From NCBI GenBank assembly GCA_002429165.1, contig DIYV01000125.1:1-47409 (forward strand): 47,409 nucleotides of DNA, given 5' to 3'. Within the stretch, counting starts at the first letter, position 1, and each line of letters starts with the position of its first letter. A program made the translations under genes and the position numbers. Below, piece by piece: positions 24,794-34,928 of this stretch. The stretch comes from Gallionella sp. UBA6045. Lineage in GTDB: Bacteria; Pseudomonadota; Gammaproteobacteria; Burkholderiales; Gallionellaceae. The notes under the pieces were generated by a model. That model made no database searches, was not told the DNA's origin, and saw only the letters and a list, made by a program, of their open reading frames with translations.

Positions 24794-25456
24794 CTAAATT
24801 GTCATCGTCTTCACGCCTTCAGCCGTGCCCAGCAACAGCACGTCGGCACCGCGGCGCGCGAACAAGCCGTTGGTAACCACGCCGGCGATGTGATCCAGCG
24901 TGGATTCCAATTCCACCGGATTCATGATGCTCAAGCCGTGCACATCGAGGATGATGTTGCCGTTGTCGGTGGTAAAACCCTCGCGCAACCTGGGCTGTCC
25001 GCCCAGTGCAACCAGCTGGCGGGCCACCGAACTGCGCGCCATCGGAATCACTTCTACCGGTAACGGGAACTTGCCCAGCACATCCACCAGCTTGCTGGCG
25101 TCGCATACACAGATGAATTTATTGCTGGCTGCCGCCACGATCTTCTCGCGTGTCAGCGCGCCGCCGCCTCCCTTGATCATGTGCAGGTGGCGGGTGATCT
25201 CGTCCGCCCCGTCAACATACACCTGCAGGTTGCCCGCGTCGTTGAGCGACAGCACTTCGATGCCGTGTCCCAGCAAACGCTTTGCGGAAGCTTCCGAACT
25301 GGCGACTGCACCGCGTATCTTGTGCTTGATCCTGGCCAGTTCGTCGATGAAAAAGTTGGCGGTGGAGCCGGTGCCCACGCCGACGATACAATCGAACGGC
25401 ACATATTCAATCGCGGCCCTGGCGACTGCGCGTTTCAACTCATCCTGATTTGTCAT
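24794..25456 (-). CDS. rpiA: Ribose-5-phosphate isomerase A
   Basis: RpiA interconverts ribose-5-phosphate and ribulose-5-phosphate in the pentose phosphate pathway. The 220-residue protein has the family motifs [14 protein letters not shown] (residues 26-39), VDGADEI and [14 protein letters not shown], with the expected catalytic Asp and Lys present, and [15 protein letters not shown] near the C-terminus. It starts at ATG 25456 after GCAGGTG. It is in the same direction as phoU but separated from it by the candidate Pho box. Confidence 0.96.
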   Translation of the reverse strand: MTNQDELKRAVARAAIEYVPFDCIVGVGTGSTANFFIDELARIKHKIRGAVASSEASAKRLLGHGIEVLSLNDAGNLQVYVDGADEITRHLHMIKGGGGALTREKIVAAASNKFICVCDASKLVDVLGKFPLPVEVIPMARSSVARQLVALGGQPRLREGFTTDNGNIILDVHGLSIMNPVELESTLDHIAGVVTNGLFARRGADVLLLGTAEGVKTMTI

Positions 25457-25552
25457 TTCACCTGCTCACTTTCAATTTTATTCATTCTTACCTGTGATTA
25501 TTGCAGGAATTGAAAAACTTGGGGAATTTTGCTCGCCAAGCGGAGCCAAGGT

Positions 25553-26161
25553 TCAAAAGCGCATCATCAAAGCCGCACCGACCTCCGTCTGCAAAAAGCC
25601 GTTGCTGCGAACCTTGATGGTGCATCCGCCCGAGCAGAACACGGAGGTGTCGGCATTGAGCATGGTGTAGATGGCGCGCACATCCAATCGTAATCCAATG
25701 CTCCTGGAAAGGAAAAACTTCGCGCCGCCGCCGAGCGAGAGCGACAAGCGATTTTCCGTGGTGAGGTCTGAACGCTTCGGGGCCATGCGCGTCAGGCCGA
25801 TCGTGCCCGACACGAAGGGGCGGATGAGCCCGTCGGCCGGCAACAGGTACAGCCCGCCGATGTGATAGTAATCGATGGTGAGATCGAACAGCGGGTTGCC
25901 CGTGAATGCTCCGGCGGTTGTCAGTTGCGTGTCCTGGCGGCTCAGGAATACTTCGATCTGTTTGTCCGGCTCCGAGTCGAAGTCGAGCAACAACCCAAAG
26001 CTGGTCGCATCCGCAAGCTCGAACCCGGACAGGGTGTTGGTATCCTCGAAGCTGCCGCCGTAGCGGTGGCTGGTGAAAGGCGCGATTTCTACCGCCCGTG
26101 CAGCGGAAGAAACGGCGAAAACCAGGGCGGACGCCAGAATGAGCGCTGCAATATTTTTCAT
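25553..26161 (-). CDS. Outer-membrane beta-barrel protein
   Basis: This 202-residue protein has a clear signal peptide (MKNIAALILASALVFAVSSAARA, cleavage after ARA) and alternating amphipathic strands, and ends GAALMMRF with the C-terminal Phe typical of BAM-assembled barrels. GLYLLPADGLIRPFVSGTIGLTRM and LSLGGGAKFFLSRSIGLRLDVRAIYTML are typical of OmpA/OmpW-like small barrels. ATG 26161 is preferred because it begins the signal peptide; a TTG at 26176 would add five residues. A short CFCSGGCTIK (about residue 179) could carry a disulfide loop. Function is unknown. Confidence 0.75.
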   Translation of the reverse strand: MKNIAALILASALVFAVSSAARAVEIAPFTSHRYGGSFEDTNTLSGFELADATSFGLLLDFDSEPDKQIEVFLSRQDTQLTTAGAFTGNPLFDLTIDYYHIGGLYLLPADGLIRPFVSGTIGLTRMAPKRSDLTTENRLSLSLGGGAKFFLSRSIGLRLDVRAIYTMLNADTSVFCSGGCTIKVRSNGFLQTEVGAALMMRF

Positions 26162-26353
26162 AGCCAAGGAGCCCAATGCCGGTCAGGCCGGAAATAGATC
26201 GTTCATTTCGCGGCTGAAGTGAATGTAATCGCCTGGTGATGGTACGTCAACAAATATGAATATCCGAGGATCGTCCGGATATCACCGGGATCGCAGCTCG
26301 TTCGCGGTTTACGCAGGCTGAATTCCCGCACAGCGGTGGTAAGATGCAAATAA

Positions 26354-28012
<1,659 letters not shown>

Positions 28013-28031
28013 GGCAATCCCCTGAAGCGGC

Positions 28032-28037
28032 TATAAT
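28032..28037 (+). promoter_or_regulatory. Candidate -10 box of ridA
   Basis: TATAAT is a perfect -10 hexamer. The 17-base-spaced upstream hexamer is TTAAGG (28009-28014), a weak -35 that overlaps the pgm stop. It predicts a transcript start near 28,044 and a leader of about 54 bases. Confidence 0.5.
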
Positions 28038-28054
28038 TGGCGCAAATTTGTCTG

Positions 28055-28075
28055 TCCGCGCCTGAATGGCGCGGA
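28055..28075 (+). promoter_or_regulatory. Leader hairpin before ridA
   Basis: TCCGCGCC and GGCGCGGA are perfect eight-base arms around TGAAT, followed by TTCATTATTT and then the AAGGAG of ridA. The hairpin lies in the predicted leader just after the promoter. It could stop read-through from pgm or stabilise the short leader. Confidence 0.5.
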
Positions 28076-28097
28076 TTCATTATTTAAGGAGCGCATT

Positions 28098-28484
28098 ATG
28101 GCAAACAGAAAAATCATCCAGACACCCGACGCACCGGCTGCGATCGGCACCTATTCCCAGGGCGTGCGCGTCGGCGATACGGTATATATGTCCGGGCAGA
28201 TCGGACTAGACCCGATCACCATGCAAATGGTGGAAGGTGTAGAAGCGCAGATCCATCGAGTGTTCCAGAACCTGCGAGCAGTAGCCAGTGCTGCAGACAG
28301 CAGCTTCAACGATCTGGTGAAGCTCAACGTGTACCTCACCGATCTGAAACATTTCGCAAAGGTGAACGAGATTATGGCCAGTTATTTCCGCCAGCCTTAT
28401 CCGGCGCGCGCCGCAGTGGGCGTCGCCGCGCTGCCAAGGGACGCGCTGGTGGAGATGGATGGGGTGCTGGTCGATCAGGACTGA
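28098..28484 (+). CDS. ridA: Reactive intermediate/imine deaminase RidA
   Basis: This 128-residue YjgF/YER057c/UK114 protein hydrolyses reactive enamine and imine intermediates released by PLP enzymes such as threonine dehydratase. The sequence has [43 protein letters not shown] and [20 protein letters not shown], including the conserved Arg in PARAAVGV that binds the carboxylate. A strong AAGGAG precedes ATG 28098. Confidence 0.96.
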   Translation: MANRKIIQTPDAPAAIGTYSQGVRVGDTVYMSGQIGLDPITMQMVEGVEAQIHRVFQNLRAVASAADSSFNDLVKLNVYLTDLKHFAKVNEIMASYFRQPYPARAAVGVAALPRDALVEMDGVLVDQD

Positions 28485-28511
28485 TTTCGCGTTCAACCGA
28501 TATAGGCTGCT

Positions 28512-30608
28512 GTGCAACCGACCAAAATTTCTCCTGCCACTTTAAGCAAACTCGCCAAGCTCGGAATTCATCATCGCGCCGATCTGCTGCTGCACCTGCC
28601 ATTGCGCTACGAGGACGAGACCCATCTTGCGCCGATTGCCACGGTGCAAGCCGGTGAAACGGTGCAGGTGCAGGGCGTCATCACGCACAGCGAGATTGCT
28701 TTTCGTCCGCGTCGCACCCTGGTCTGCCGCATGGAGGACAGCGGTGGCGAATTGTATCTGCGCTTCCTGAATTTCTATCCCAGCCAGCAGAAACAGCTTG
28801 CGGTCGGCAAGCAGATACGCGCCATCGGCGAGGCGCGCATGGGTTATTACGGAATGGAGATGGTGCATCCGAAATGCCGTGCGGTGGATGACGACACGCC
28901 GCTGCAGCAAAGCCTTACGCCTGTTTACCCGACCACGGCCGGGCTGGCGCAACCCATATTGCGCAAGCTGATCGTCAACGCGCTGGAAACGTTGCCGCTG
29001 CCCGACACCCTGCCGGATGTGCTGCTGCAAAAACTGCAGCTGGCCGGCTTTGCCGGCAGCATCCGGCTGCTGCACAGCCCGACACCGGACATATCGGCCA
29101 ATTTCCTGGAAGAACGCAGCCACGCAGCCTGGCGGCGCATCAAATTCGACGAACTGCTCGCACAACAACTGTCGATGCGCGTGCATCACCGCGAACGCGG
29201 CAAGCGTATCGCACCCGGGCTTGCCGCGCACGGCAAACTTACCGCGCGGCTGACCAAAGCCCTGCCGTTCGCGCTGACCGAAGCGCAACAGCGGGTTTTC
29301 GCCGAGATTAGCCGCGACCTCGCGCAGCCTCACCCGATGCAGCGCCTGCTGCTCGGCGATGTCGGCAGCGGCAAGACCATCGTCGCTGCTCTGGCCGCTT
29401 TGCAGGCGATCGAGAACGGCTACCAGGTTGCGCTGATGGCGCCGACCGAGATCCTCGCCGAACAACATTACCTCAAGCTGCGCGATTGGCTGGAACCGCT
29501 CGGCCTTGCGCCGGTGTGGCTGTCCGGCAGCCTGAAGAAAAATGAAAAACTGCTCGCCGCAGAACAGATCGCGTCCGGCAAAACACTCCTTGCTATAGGT
29601 ACGCATGCACTGTTTCAGGAAAAAATCGAGTTTCACAAACTCGGTTTGGCGATCGTGGATGAACAGCACAAGTTCGGCGTGCAGCAGCGCCTTGCCCTGC
29701 ACAACAAAGGTAAAAACAAGGAAATCGGTTCGGAATCGAGCGAGCATGCGACAAGGCAGATCGACAATGCAACAGATTCCGGAATCATTCCACATCAGTT
29801 GATGATGAGCGCAACACCGATACCGAGAACACTGGCGATGAGCTATTACGCCGACCTCGATGTGTCGGTGATCGACGAATTGCCGCCGGGACGCACGCCG
29901 GTGATCACCAAGCTGGTCAGCGACGAACGCCGCGACGAGGTGATAGCACGGGTGCGCGCTGCCTGCATCGCGGGGCAGCAGGCCTATTGGGTATGCCCGC
30001 TGATCGATGAATCGGAAACCCTACAATTGCAAACCGCGCTGGAAACTTACCAGATGCTCAGTGTAACCTTTCCCGAATTGCGCGTCGGGTTGGTGCACGG
30101 CAAGCTGGACAATGCCGAAAAGGCGCGCGTGATGGCGGCGTTCAAGTCCGGCGAGCTGCAGTTGCTGGTCGCCACCACGGTCATCGAGGTCGGTGTGGAT
30201 GTACCAAACGCCAGCCTGATGGTGATCGACCACGCCGAGCGCATGGGGCTGGCGCAACTGCATCAATTGCGCGGCAGGGTGGGGCGCGGCGCGGCGCAAA
30301 GCCTGTGCATCCTGCTGTACCAGCAACCGCTCTCCGAACTGGCGCGGGCTCGCCTGAAAATAATCTATGAGAGCACCGACGGCTTTGCCATCGCGCAACA
30401 CGATCTGCGATTGCGCGGTCCGGGCGAGTTGCTCGGTGCGCGGCAAAGCGGCGTGGCGATGCTGCGTTTCGCCGACATCAGCGAAGATGAAGGCCTGTTG
30501 AACCAGGCGCGGCAAGTCGCCGACGAATTGCTGCGCGATTTTCCCGAAGCGGCACGGGCGCATCTGCAACGCTGGATGGCGAACAAACATGACTACCTGC
30601 ATGTCTGA
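28512..30608 (+). CDS. recG: ATP-dependent DNA helicase RecG
   Basis: RecG reverses stalled replication forks and migrates Holliday junctions. The 698-residue protein has the N-terminal wedge/OB domain (about 50-200), then helicase motifs I LLGDVGSGKTIVA, II VDEQHKFGVQQR and III MSATPIPRTLAM, then IDELPPGRTPVITK, VIEVGVDVPNASLMVIDHAERMGLAQLHQLRGRVGRG and the C-terminal GPGELLGARQSG. Between motifs II and III there is an insertion of about 22 residues rich in S, E, N and D (starting NKEIGSESSEH) that typical RecG lacks. The start is GTG 28512. Confidence 0.94.
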   Translation: MQPTKISPATLSKLAKLGIHHRADLLLHLPLRYEDETHLAPIATVQAGETVQVQGVITHSEIAFRPRRTLVCRMEDSGGELYLRFLNFYPSQQKQLAVGKQIRAIGEARMGYYGMEMVHPKCRAVDDDTPLQQSLTPVYPTTAGLAQPILRKLIVNALETLPLPDTLPDVLLQKLQLAGFAGSIRLLHSPTPDISANFLEERSHAAWRRIKFDELLAQQLSMRVHHRERGKRIAPGLAAHGKLTARLTKALPFALTEAQQRVFAEISRDLAQPHPMQRLLLGDVGSGKTIVAALAALQAIENGYQVALMAPTEILAEQHYLKLRDWLEPLGLAPVWLSGSLKKNEKLLAAEQIASGKTLLAIGTHALFQEKIEFHKLGLAIVDEQHKFGVQQRLALHNKGKNKEIGSESSEHATRQIDNATDSGIIPHQLMMSATPIPRTLAMSYYADLDVSVIDELPPGRTPVITKLVSDERRDEVIARVRAACIAGQQAYWVCPLIDESETLQLQTALETYQMLSVTFPELRVGLVHGKLDNAEKARVMAAFKSGELQLLVATTVIEVGVDVPNASLMVIDHAERMGLAQLHQLRGRVGRGAAQSLCILLYQQPLSELARARLKIIYESTDGFAIAQHDLRLRGPGELLGARQSGVAMLRFADISEDEGLLNQARQVADELLRDFPEAARAHLQRWMANKHDYLHV

Positions 30609-31143
30609 CCACGACGTCGACAAATTCTGGCGCGGCGTTCCGCTGGGTTGCGAAGCCGAGCTTGCGCCCTGGCTGCGCGACCGGGGTTCTCTGACGCTAC
30701 GCATCCAGCAGCGCTGCGCGAACTTTGCGGTACGCAATGTGCGCAGCGGTCTGGCGCGCATCGCGCTGGACGAATCCGCGCTGCTTGGCATAGCCCCGCA
30801 GCAACTTGCCTGGTCGCGCGAAGTGTTCCTGTATGCCGACGGCCAGCCGGTGGTATTCGCTCACAGCGCGCTGGCCTGCGAGCATCTGCGCGGCGTATGG
30901 TCCGAAGTGCGCACGCTGGAAAACAAACCGCTCGGCGCGTTGCTGTTCGCGCATCCGCTGGTGGAGCGAAAGCCGCTGCATTACCAGGCACTGCGCAACA
31001 CACATCCCTTGTATCGGCGTGCCGCCGGGGTGCTGATCGATCCACCGCACAGGCTGTGGGCGCGCCGTTCGCTGTTCTGCCTGCACGATGCGCCGCTGCT
31101 GGTCACGGAAGTGTTTTTGCCGGAAATTTTGCGGCTGAGATGA
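30589..31143 (+). CDS. ubiC: Chorismate lyase
   Basis: UbiC cleaves chorismate to 4-hydroxybenzoate and pyruvate, the first committed step to ubiquinone. The 184-residue protein has FWRGVPLGCEAELAPWLRDRGSLT near the start, REVFLYADGQPVVFAHS, TLENKPLGALLF and ARRSLFCLHDAPLLVTEVFLPEI, all family-typical, including the product-binding Arg and the C-terminal Glu. It overlaps recG by 20 bases; ATG 30601 is a shorter alternative. ubiA is 5.2 kb downstream instead of adjacent. Confidence 0.92.
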   Translation: MTTCMSDHDVDKFWRGVPLGCEAELAPWLRDRGSLTLRIQQRCANFAVRNVRSGLARIALDESALLGIAPQQLAWSREVFLYADGQPVVFAHSALACEHLRGVWSEVRTLENKPLGALLFAHPLVERKPLHYQALRNTHPLYRRAAGVLIDPPHRLWARRSLFCLHDAPLLVTEVFLPEILRLR

Positions 31144-31189
31144 ACCGCGTCAACAAACCTGATTAGCCACGTTCGTTTTGAACAGCCAT

Positions 31190-31471
31190 TTATGACAGCA
31201 GTACCTGTCCGGTAACCGCATCAATCAGTATTCCAGAGGAAGTATCGCCGCGTTTGATTTCCACCAGATAGGCGGAATTGTCCGGTTTGATGACGCGCAG
31301 TTGGGCGGATGGAATACCGGCAGCGGAGGCGTCTGACTGTGCACTTACCAGCGTAATCTTGTCCCTGCTAAAATCTTCCGTCTCGATTTTACGTTGCCCA
31401 TCGATAAAGCCTATAGCCGCGGTCAAGGCGATTACGCCTGCAGCGCCGGGCAGTATTCTCAATTTTTTCAT
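31190..31471 (-). CDS. Small secreted or membrane-anchored PepSY-like protein
   Basis: This 93-residue protein begins with a basic, hydrophobic leader (MKKLRILPGAAGVIALTAAIGF), consistent with a signal peptide or membrane anchor. Its C-terminal half, AYLVEIKRGDTSSGILIDAVTGQVLLS, has the strand-turn pattern of a PepSY domain, where the DAxTGxVL ending is typical. PepSY proteins often sense or inhibit peptidases or sit beside redox sensors. AGGGGT precedes ATG 31471. It is convergent with ubiC and divergent from the next gene. Confidence 0.6.
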   Translation of the reverse strand: MKKLRILPGAAGVIALTAAIGFIDGQRKIETEDFSRDKITLVSAQSDASAAGIPSAQLRVIKPDNSAYLVEIKRGDTSSGILIDAVTGQVLLS

Positions 31472-31803
31472 GTTTACCCCTGAATTAATAATGTTTGTGG
31501 CAACGATACGCGCGAAAGAAGAAAACCGGCGAAAGTCGAGTTAATCGTTATCGCGAATCAGATCAATTTTTCGATGCCGTCAACCTTATGCGGCTGGACA
31601 GAATTTCTCGACCGGCAAGCAACACTTCCTTTGTCGGTATAAAGAGCGGGTTTCGATCGCAAAGTTCAGCAGATAAACTTTTTGAAACAATTTTTAAATG
31701 CGTGTCATTCCGGTACCAATCTTCAATATGCCCAAGATTATTAGGATGCCGGCATCAAATCAAATTACAATTCGCGCTATACGCCAGACAGGAGTCAGTT
31801 TTC
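31472..31803. other. Divergent intergenic region
   Basis: This 332-base gap separates two divergent genes and should hold both promoters. I see no repeat or structured RNA in it. AGGAG at 31790-31794 is the ribosome binding site of the + strand gene. No hexamer pair is convincing on either strand. Confidence 0.5.
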
Positions 31804-33123
31804 ATGATCGCACCCATTCCATTACGAGATATTCCGCAGACCAACATTTTCCGCAAAGGCGATGTCTTTGTGCTGTTCGGCGAGTTGTTTGGCCGCGGTT
31901 ACGCCAACGGCCTGATCAACGAAGCGCGCAAGGCGGGCATGACGATCATCGGCATCACCGTTGGCCGGCGCGACGAGAACAATGCCTTGCGTCCATTGAC
32001 CGCCGAGGAACTGGCCGTGGCCGAGACCAATCTGGGCGGGCGCATCATCAACGTGCCGCTGATGGCCGGGTTCGATCTGGATGCCCCGGCAGGCGAACCC
32101 ACCCCGACCGATATGCTGGCCGACATGACGTTGAAGAGCTGGCAGGACGACAAGCTCGACTGGAAGCATGTCGAGAAATGCCGCGAAGTCGGTGTAAAGC
32201 GTTTCAGGGATTCCGTGGCCAAAGCGATGGCCGGGATCGACGGCATGATCCCGGACGGCAGCAACGTCTTTTTCGCCCATACCATGGCCGGCGGTATTCC
32301 CAAGGTAAAGGTGTTCCTTGCGATCGCGAACCGCATCTACAAGGGTCGCGGCGAACGCTTCCTGCCCTCGCGCGCGCTGTTCGACAGCGACCTCGGCAAG
32401 CTGATCCTGATGAATTTCGACGAGGTCACCGCGAACACCTTGCAGCACCTGATCGTCGGCAGCGCGGCGATTCGCGCACGGATCGAAAAGACCGGCGGCC
32501 AGGTGCGTTACACCGCCTACGGTTACCATGGCACCGAGATACTGACGGATGACCATTACGAATGGCAGACCTACACCAACTATTCGCAAGGCCCCGCCAA
32601 GATGCGTCTGGAACGCGTTGCCGAAACAGCCTGGGCGAAGGGCATCAAGGCCACGGTTTACAACTGCCCGGAGATCCGCACCAATTCTTCAGACATCTTC
32701 GTCGGCGTCGAGCTCTCGCTGTTCCCGCTGCTCAAGGCATTGAAAAAAGAATATGGCGGCGCCTGGGCGGAAGCCCAGTGGCAAGCCTGCCGCGCATTAT
32801 TCCACGACGAACATGCGCTGGATAACCTGTTGAAAAAAATCGCCGACTACAACGCAAGCAGCGTGATGAAGAATTTCCGCAATTTCGAAGCGTGGCCGAT
32901 GGACAACTCCGCAGAACTGGCGGATCTGATGATAGGCACTTCGGAAGAGATCACCCAGATGCACAAGGACCGCAAGGCGCTCGTCACCGACATCCTGAGC
33001 GCGCTGGTGCTGGAAGGAACCGGGCCGCTGATGTTCCGTGAAACGTCCAATCCCGCCGGGCCGGTACTCTGGCTGAATCATGACATCATCGCCAAACAAC
33101 TCAACCTGATGCACAACAAATAA
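31804..33123 (+). CDS. Putative FabMG-like reductase, function uncertain
   Basis: This 439-residue cytoplasmic protein begins NIFRKGDVFVLFGELFGRGYANGLINEARKAG, a Rossmann-like nucleotide loop, followed by MTIIGITVGRRDENN. Other notable blocks are NVFFAHTMAGGIPKVKVFL, VRYTAYGYHGTEIL, VYNCPEIRTNSSDIFVGVELSL and LEGTGPLMFRETSNPAGPVLWLNHD. I recall such proteins being annotated as enoyl-ACP-reductase FabMG-like, but that name is from memory and the reaction is not shown by the sequence. AGGAG nine bases before ATG 31804 fixes the start; the longer upstream frame is non-coding. No fatty-acid gene is adjacent. Confidence 0.6.
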   Translation: MIAPIPLRDIPQTNIFRKGDVFVLFGELFGRGYANGLINEARKAGMTIIGITVGRRDENNALRPLTAEELAVAETNLGGRIINVPLMAGFDLDAPAGEPTPTDMLADMTLKSWQDDKLDWKHVEKCREVGVKRFRDSVAKAMAGIDGMIPDGSNVFFAHTMAGGIPKVKVFLAIANRIYKGRGERFLPSRALFDSDLGKLILMNFDEVTANTLQHLIVGSAAIRARIEKTGGQVRYTAYGYHGTEILTDDHYEWQTYTNYSQGPAKMRLERVAETAWAKGIKATVYNCPEIRTNSSDIFVGVELSLFPLLKALKKEYGGAWAEAQWQACRALFHDEHALDNLLKKIADYNASSVMKNFRNFEAWPMDNSAELADLMIGTSEEITQMHKDRKALVTDILSALVLEGTGPLMFRETSNPAGPVLWLNHDIIAKQLNLMHNK

Positions 33124-33132
33124 TTGCGGGTC

Positions 33133-33363
33133 TTATCGATCAATCCGGTCCAGATACAGCGCTTCCACCCTGGCGCGCGCCCACGGTGTTCGGCGTAAAA
33201 ACTTCAGGCTGGATTTGATGCTGGGGTCGTTCGTAAAGCAGCGTATCGGCACGGCTGCAGCCATCGCTTCCCAGCCGATGCGTTCGGAAAGCCGGGTGAC
33301 CATCGCTTCAAGTGTGATGCCCTCCAAAGCGGGGCGGCTTGCCGGTTTTTTATTCGCGTCCAT
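33133..33363 (-). CDS. VF530/DUF2132-family small protein
   Basis: This 76-residue protein has the family core [19 protein letters not shown], then [34 protein letters not shown]530-family proteins are small helical proteins of unclear role, and a DNA-binding role has been proposed from structure. The first 12 residues ([12 protein letters not shown]) are disordered. It faces tail to tail with the FabMG-like gene at a gap of nine bases. Confidence 0.88.
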   Translation of the reverse strand: MDANKKPASRPALEGITLEAMVTRLSERIGWEAMAAAVPIRCFTNDPSIKSSLKFLRRTPWARARVEALYLDRIDR

Positions 33364-33434
33364 GCCGGCATTTTACAGGGGTTCGCCGCCTTGAGCGATT
33401 ACAATGCCGCTCCGTAAGTCTTGGTGCACTTGTC

Positions 33435-34151
33435 ATGACCACCCCCGTACGTCTCGCAAAACGCCTCGCCGCAACACTACCCTGCTCCCGCCGCGAGGCC
33501 GAGCTTTATATCGCGGGTGGCTGGGTGAGGGTGGATGGGCAGGTGGTGGAAGAGCCGCAGTTCATGGTGTCGGAGCAAAACATCGAACTCCACCCCGAAG
33601 CCACCCTCACACCGCTGGAACCCGCGACCATCATGCTGCACCAGCCGGCTGATACAGCCGTCAATCCCAGTGCCGCGCTGCAACTGATACGCGCCGAAAC
33701 CCGCTCGGCAGACGACCCCTCCGGCATCCACATGCTCAAGCAACACTTCCTCAGGCTCACGCCGCACATACCGCTGGAAAGAAATGCCGGCGGTATGGTG
33801 TTATTCACCCAAGACTGGCGTGCGGCGCGCAAGCTCAGTGAAGATGCCTCTTCACTCGAACAGGAATACATCGTCGAGGTCGCGGGCGAGCTGACCCCCG
33901 ACGGACTCAAACTGCTCAACCACGGACTCACGTTCAACGGACGCGCACTGCCCCCGATCAAAGTCAGCTGGCAAAACGAAACCCGGCTGCGCTTCGCCCT
34001 CAAGGGCGTGCAACCCGGACAGATCGCGCACATGTGCCAGCGCGTCGGGCTGCAAGTGCAGGCGATGAAACGCATCCGCATCGGGCGCGTGTCCATGGGC
34101 AAATTGCCGTCCGGGCAATGGCGCTATCTGATGCCGCAGGAGCGGTTTTAA
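33435..34151 (+). CDS. S4-domain RsuA/RluF-like protein with altered catalytic motif
   Basis: This 238-residue protein has an N-terminal S4 RNA-binding domain (VRLAKRLAATLPCSRREAEL, then GGWVRVDGQVVEEPQ) and a C-terminal pseudouridine-synthase fold of the RsuA/RluB/E/F group. In those enzymes the catalytic Asp is in GRLDxxxxGLLLFTxD. Here the aligned stretch is IPLERNAGGMVLFTQD (112-127), so the Asp position is Glu115 and GR is replaced by IP. It may be inactive and act as an RNA-binding protein. I chose ATG 33435, because the upstream frame lies over the promoter area of the divergent VF530-family gene. Confidence 0.82.
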   Translation: MTTPVRLAKRLAATLPCSRREAELYIAGGWVRVDGQVVEEPQFMVSEQNIELHPEATLTPLEPATIMLHQPADTAVNPSAALQLIRAETRSADDPSGIHMLKQHFLRLTPHIPLERNAGGMVLFTQDWRAARKLSEDASSLEQEYIVEVAGELTPDGLKLLNHGLTFNGRALPPIKVSWQNETRLRFALKGVQPGQIAHMCQRVGLQVQAMKRIRIGRVSMGKLPSGQWRYLMPQERF

Positions 34152-34315
34152 CGGAAGGGCGGCTGGTTGCTCCAGCGAGAAATAAGAAGCGGGGGTCAGT
34201 TGTTGAAGGTGTGGAATTCGGCGGCAACAACCGCAAACCATTAGTTCGAGTACGTTCTGGTTCGCCGGCTCGGACGAATCCGGGCACTGGCAATTGGCGG
34301 TTTCTATCGAATAAT

Positions 34316-34543
34316 TTACATGTGCTTTACGCGCTTGGTAGAACGTTTGCCGGAACTGGCTTGAATGATTTGTCCCAGTGCGCGCAAGGCTTCGTTAACC
34401 GAGGCTGAATCCGGGAATATCGACGCTACGTCGCTATCCAATACGGCGATATTTGCGCCTTCGGCAAGCCGTGAAACATATTTTCCTCTAACTCCATGGG
34501 AAAAATCATATTCGGGTTTGATATCGTTATTCTTTGGTTTCAT
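34316..34543 (-). CDS. Antitoxin partner of the BrnT-like toxin
   Basis: This 75-residue protein (KPEYDFSHGVRGKYVSRLAEGANIAVLDSDVASIFPDSASVNEALRAL) is a widespread antitoxin-type small protein, found downstream of BrnT-like toxins. It lacks the DUF4415 pattern of canonical BrnA. The start ATG 34543 is preceded by AAGGAG and lies 17 bases inside the end of the toxin gene. The KRSTKRVKHM tail is basic. Confidence 0.75.
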   Translation of the reverse strand: MKPKNNDIKPEYDFSHGVRGKYVSRLAEGANIAVLDSDVASIFPDSASVNEALRALGQIIQASSGKRSTKRVKHM

Positions 34544-34808
34544 AATATTTACGCTCCTTGCTGGTTGCGGTACGTGCGCTGATTATCCTGATCAAGCGTC
34601 CTCTGTCGGTATGTGAGACAACGAGAAGGCGGTTCTTGTTCGATAAGCCGAGAAGAAGAAATCTGGCTTCGCCCTCTGAGTGATCATTGTCTGAAATGGT
34701 GATCGACAGGGTATCGTAGAAAGTAGTTGCCGCTTCTTCAAAAGTAACGCCATGCTTCTTGAGATTTTGGAGGGCTTTTTCTTTGTCCCATTGAAACTCT
34801 ATCGACAT
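34527..34808 (-). CDS. brnT: BrnT-family ribonuclease toxin
   Basis: This 93-residue RelE-fold toxin has the BrnT signature FQWDKEKALQNLKKHGVTFEEAATTFYD, followed by RFLLLGLSNKNRLLVVSHTDRGRLIRIISARTATSKERKYYE. The C-terminal RIISARxATxxERxxYE is the family hallmark that carries catalytic Arg and Tyr residues. It is the first gene of the pair (toxin before antitoxin), as in brnTA. AAAGGAA precedes ATG 34808. It is part of the AT-rich accessory patch. Confidence 0.92.
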   Translation of the reverse strand: MSIEFQWDKEKALQNLKKHGVTFEEAATTFYDTLSITISDNDHSEGEARFLLLGLSNKNRLLVVSHTDRGRLIRIISARTATSKERKYYETKE

Positions 34809-34928
34809 TCAGCGTATTCCTTTTAACTGCTTGCAGTATACGATGGTGCGTCCGAAGCGATAAATCTGGGCACTGAGAAGCTTATTTGACAATTAGTATG
34901 AAACTATCGAAAACGATAACTTAAAAAG

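Noticed and set aside
28542..29795. Minus-strand frame of 417 codons opposite recG
   Set aside because: It is a shadow of recG with no domain or start signal.
34000..34293. Minus-strand frame containing GEPERTRTNGLR, and the nearby tRNA-like word ggttcgccggctcgg
   Set aside because: This peptide type is familiar from spurious frames over non-coding repeats. No cloverleaf could be built, so neither a gene nor a tRNA is called.
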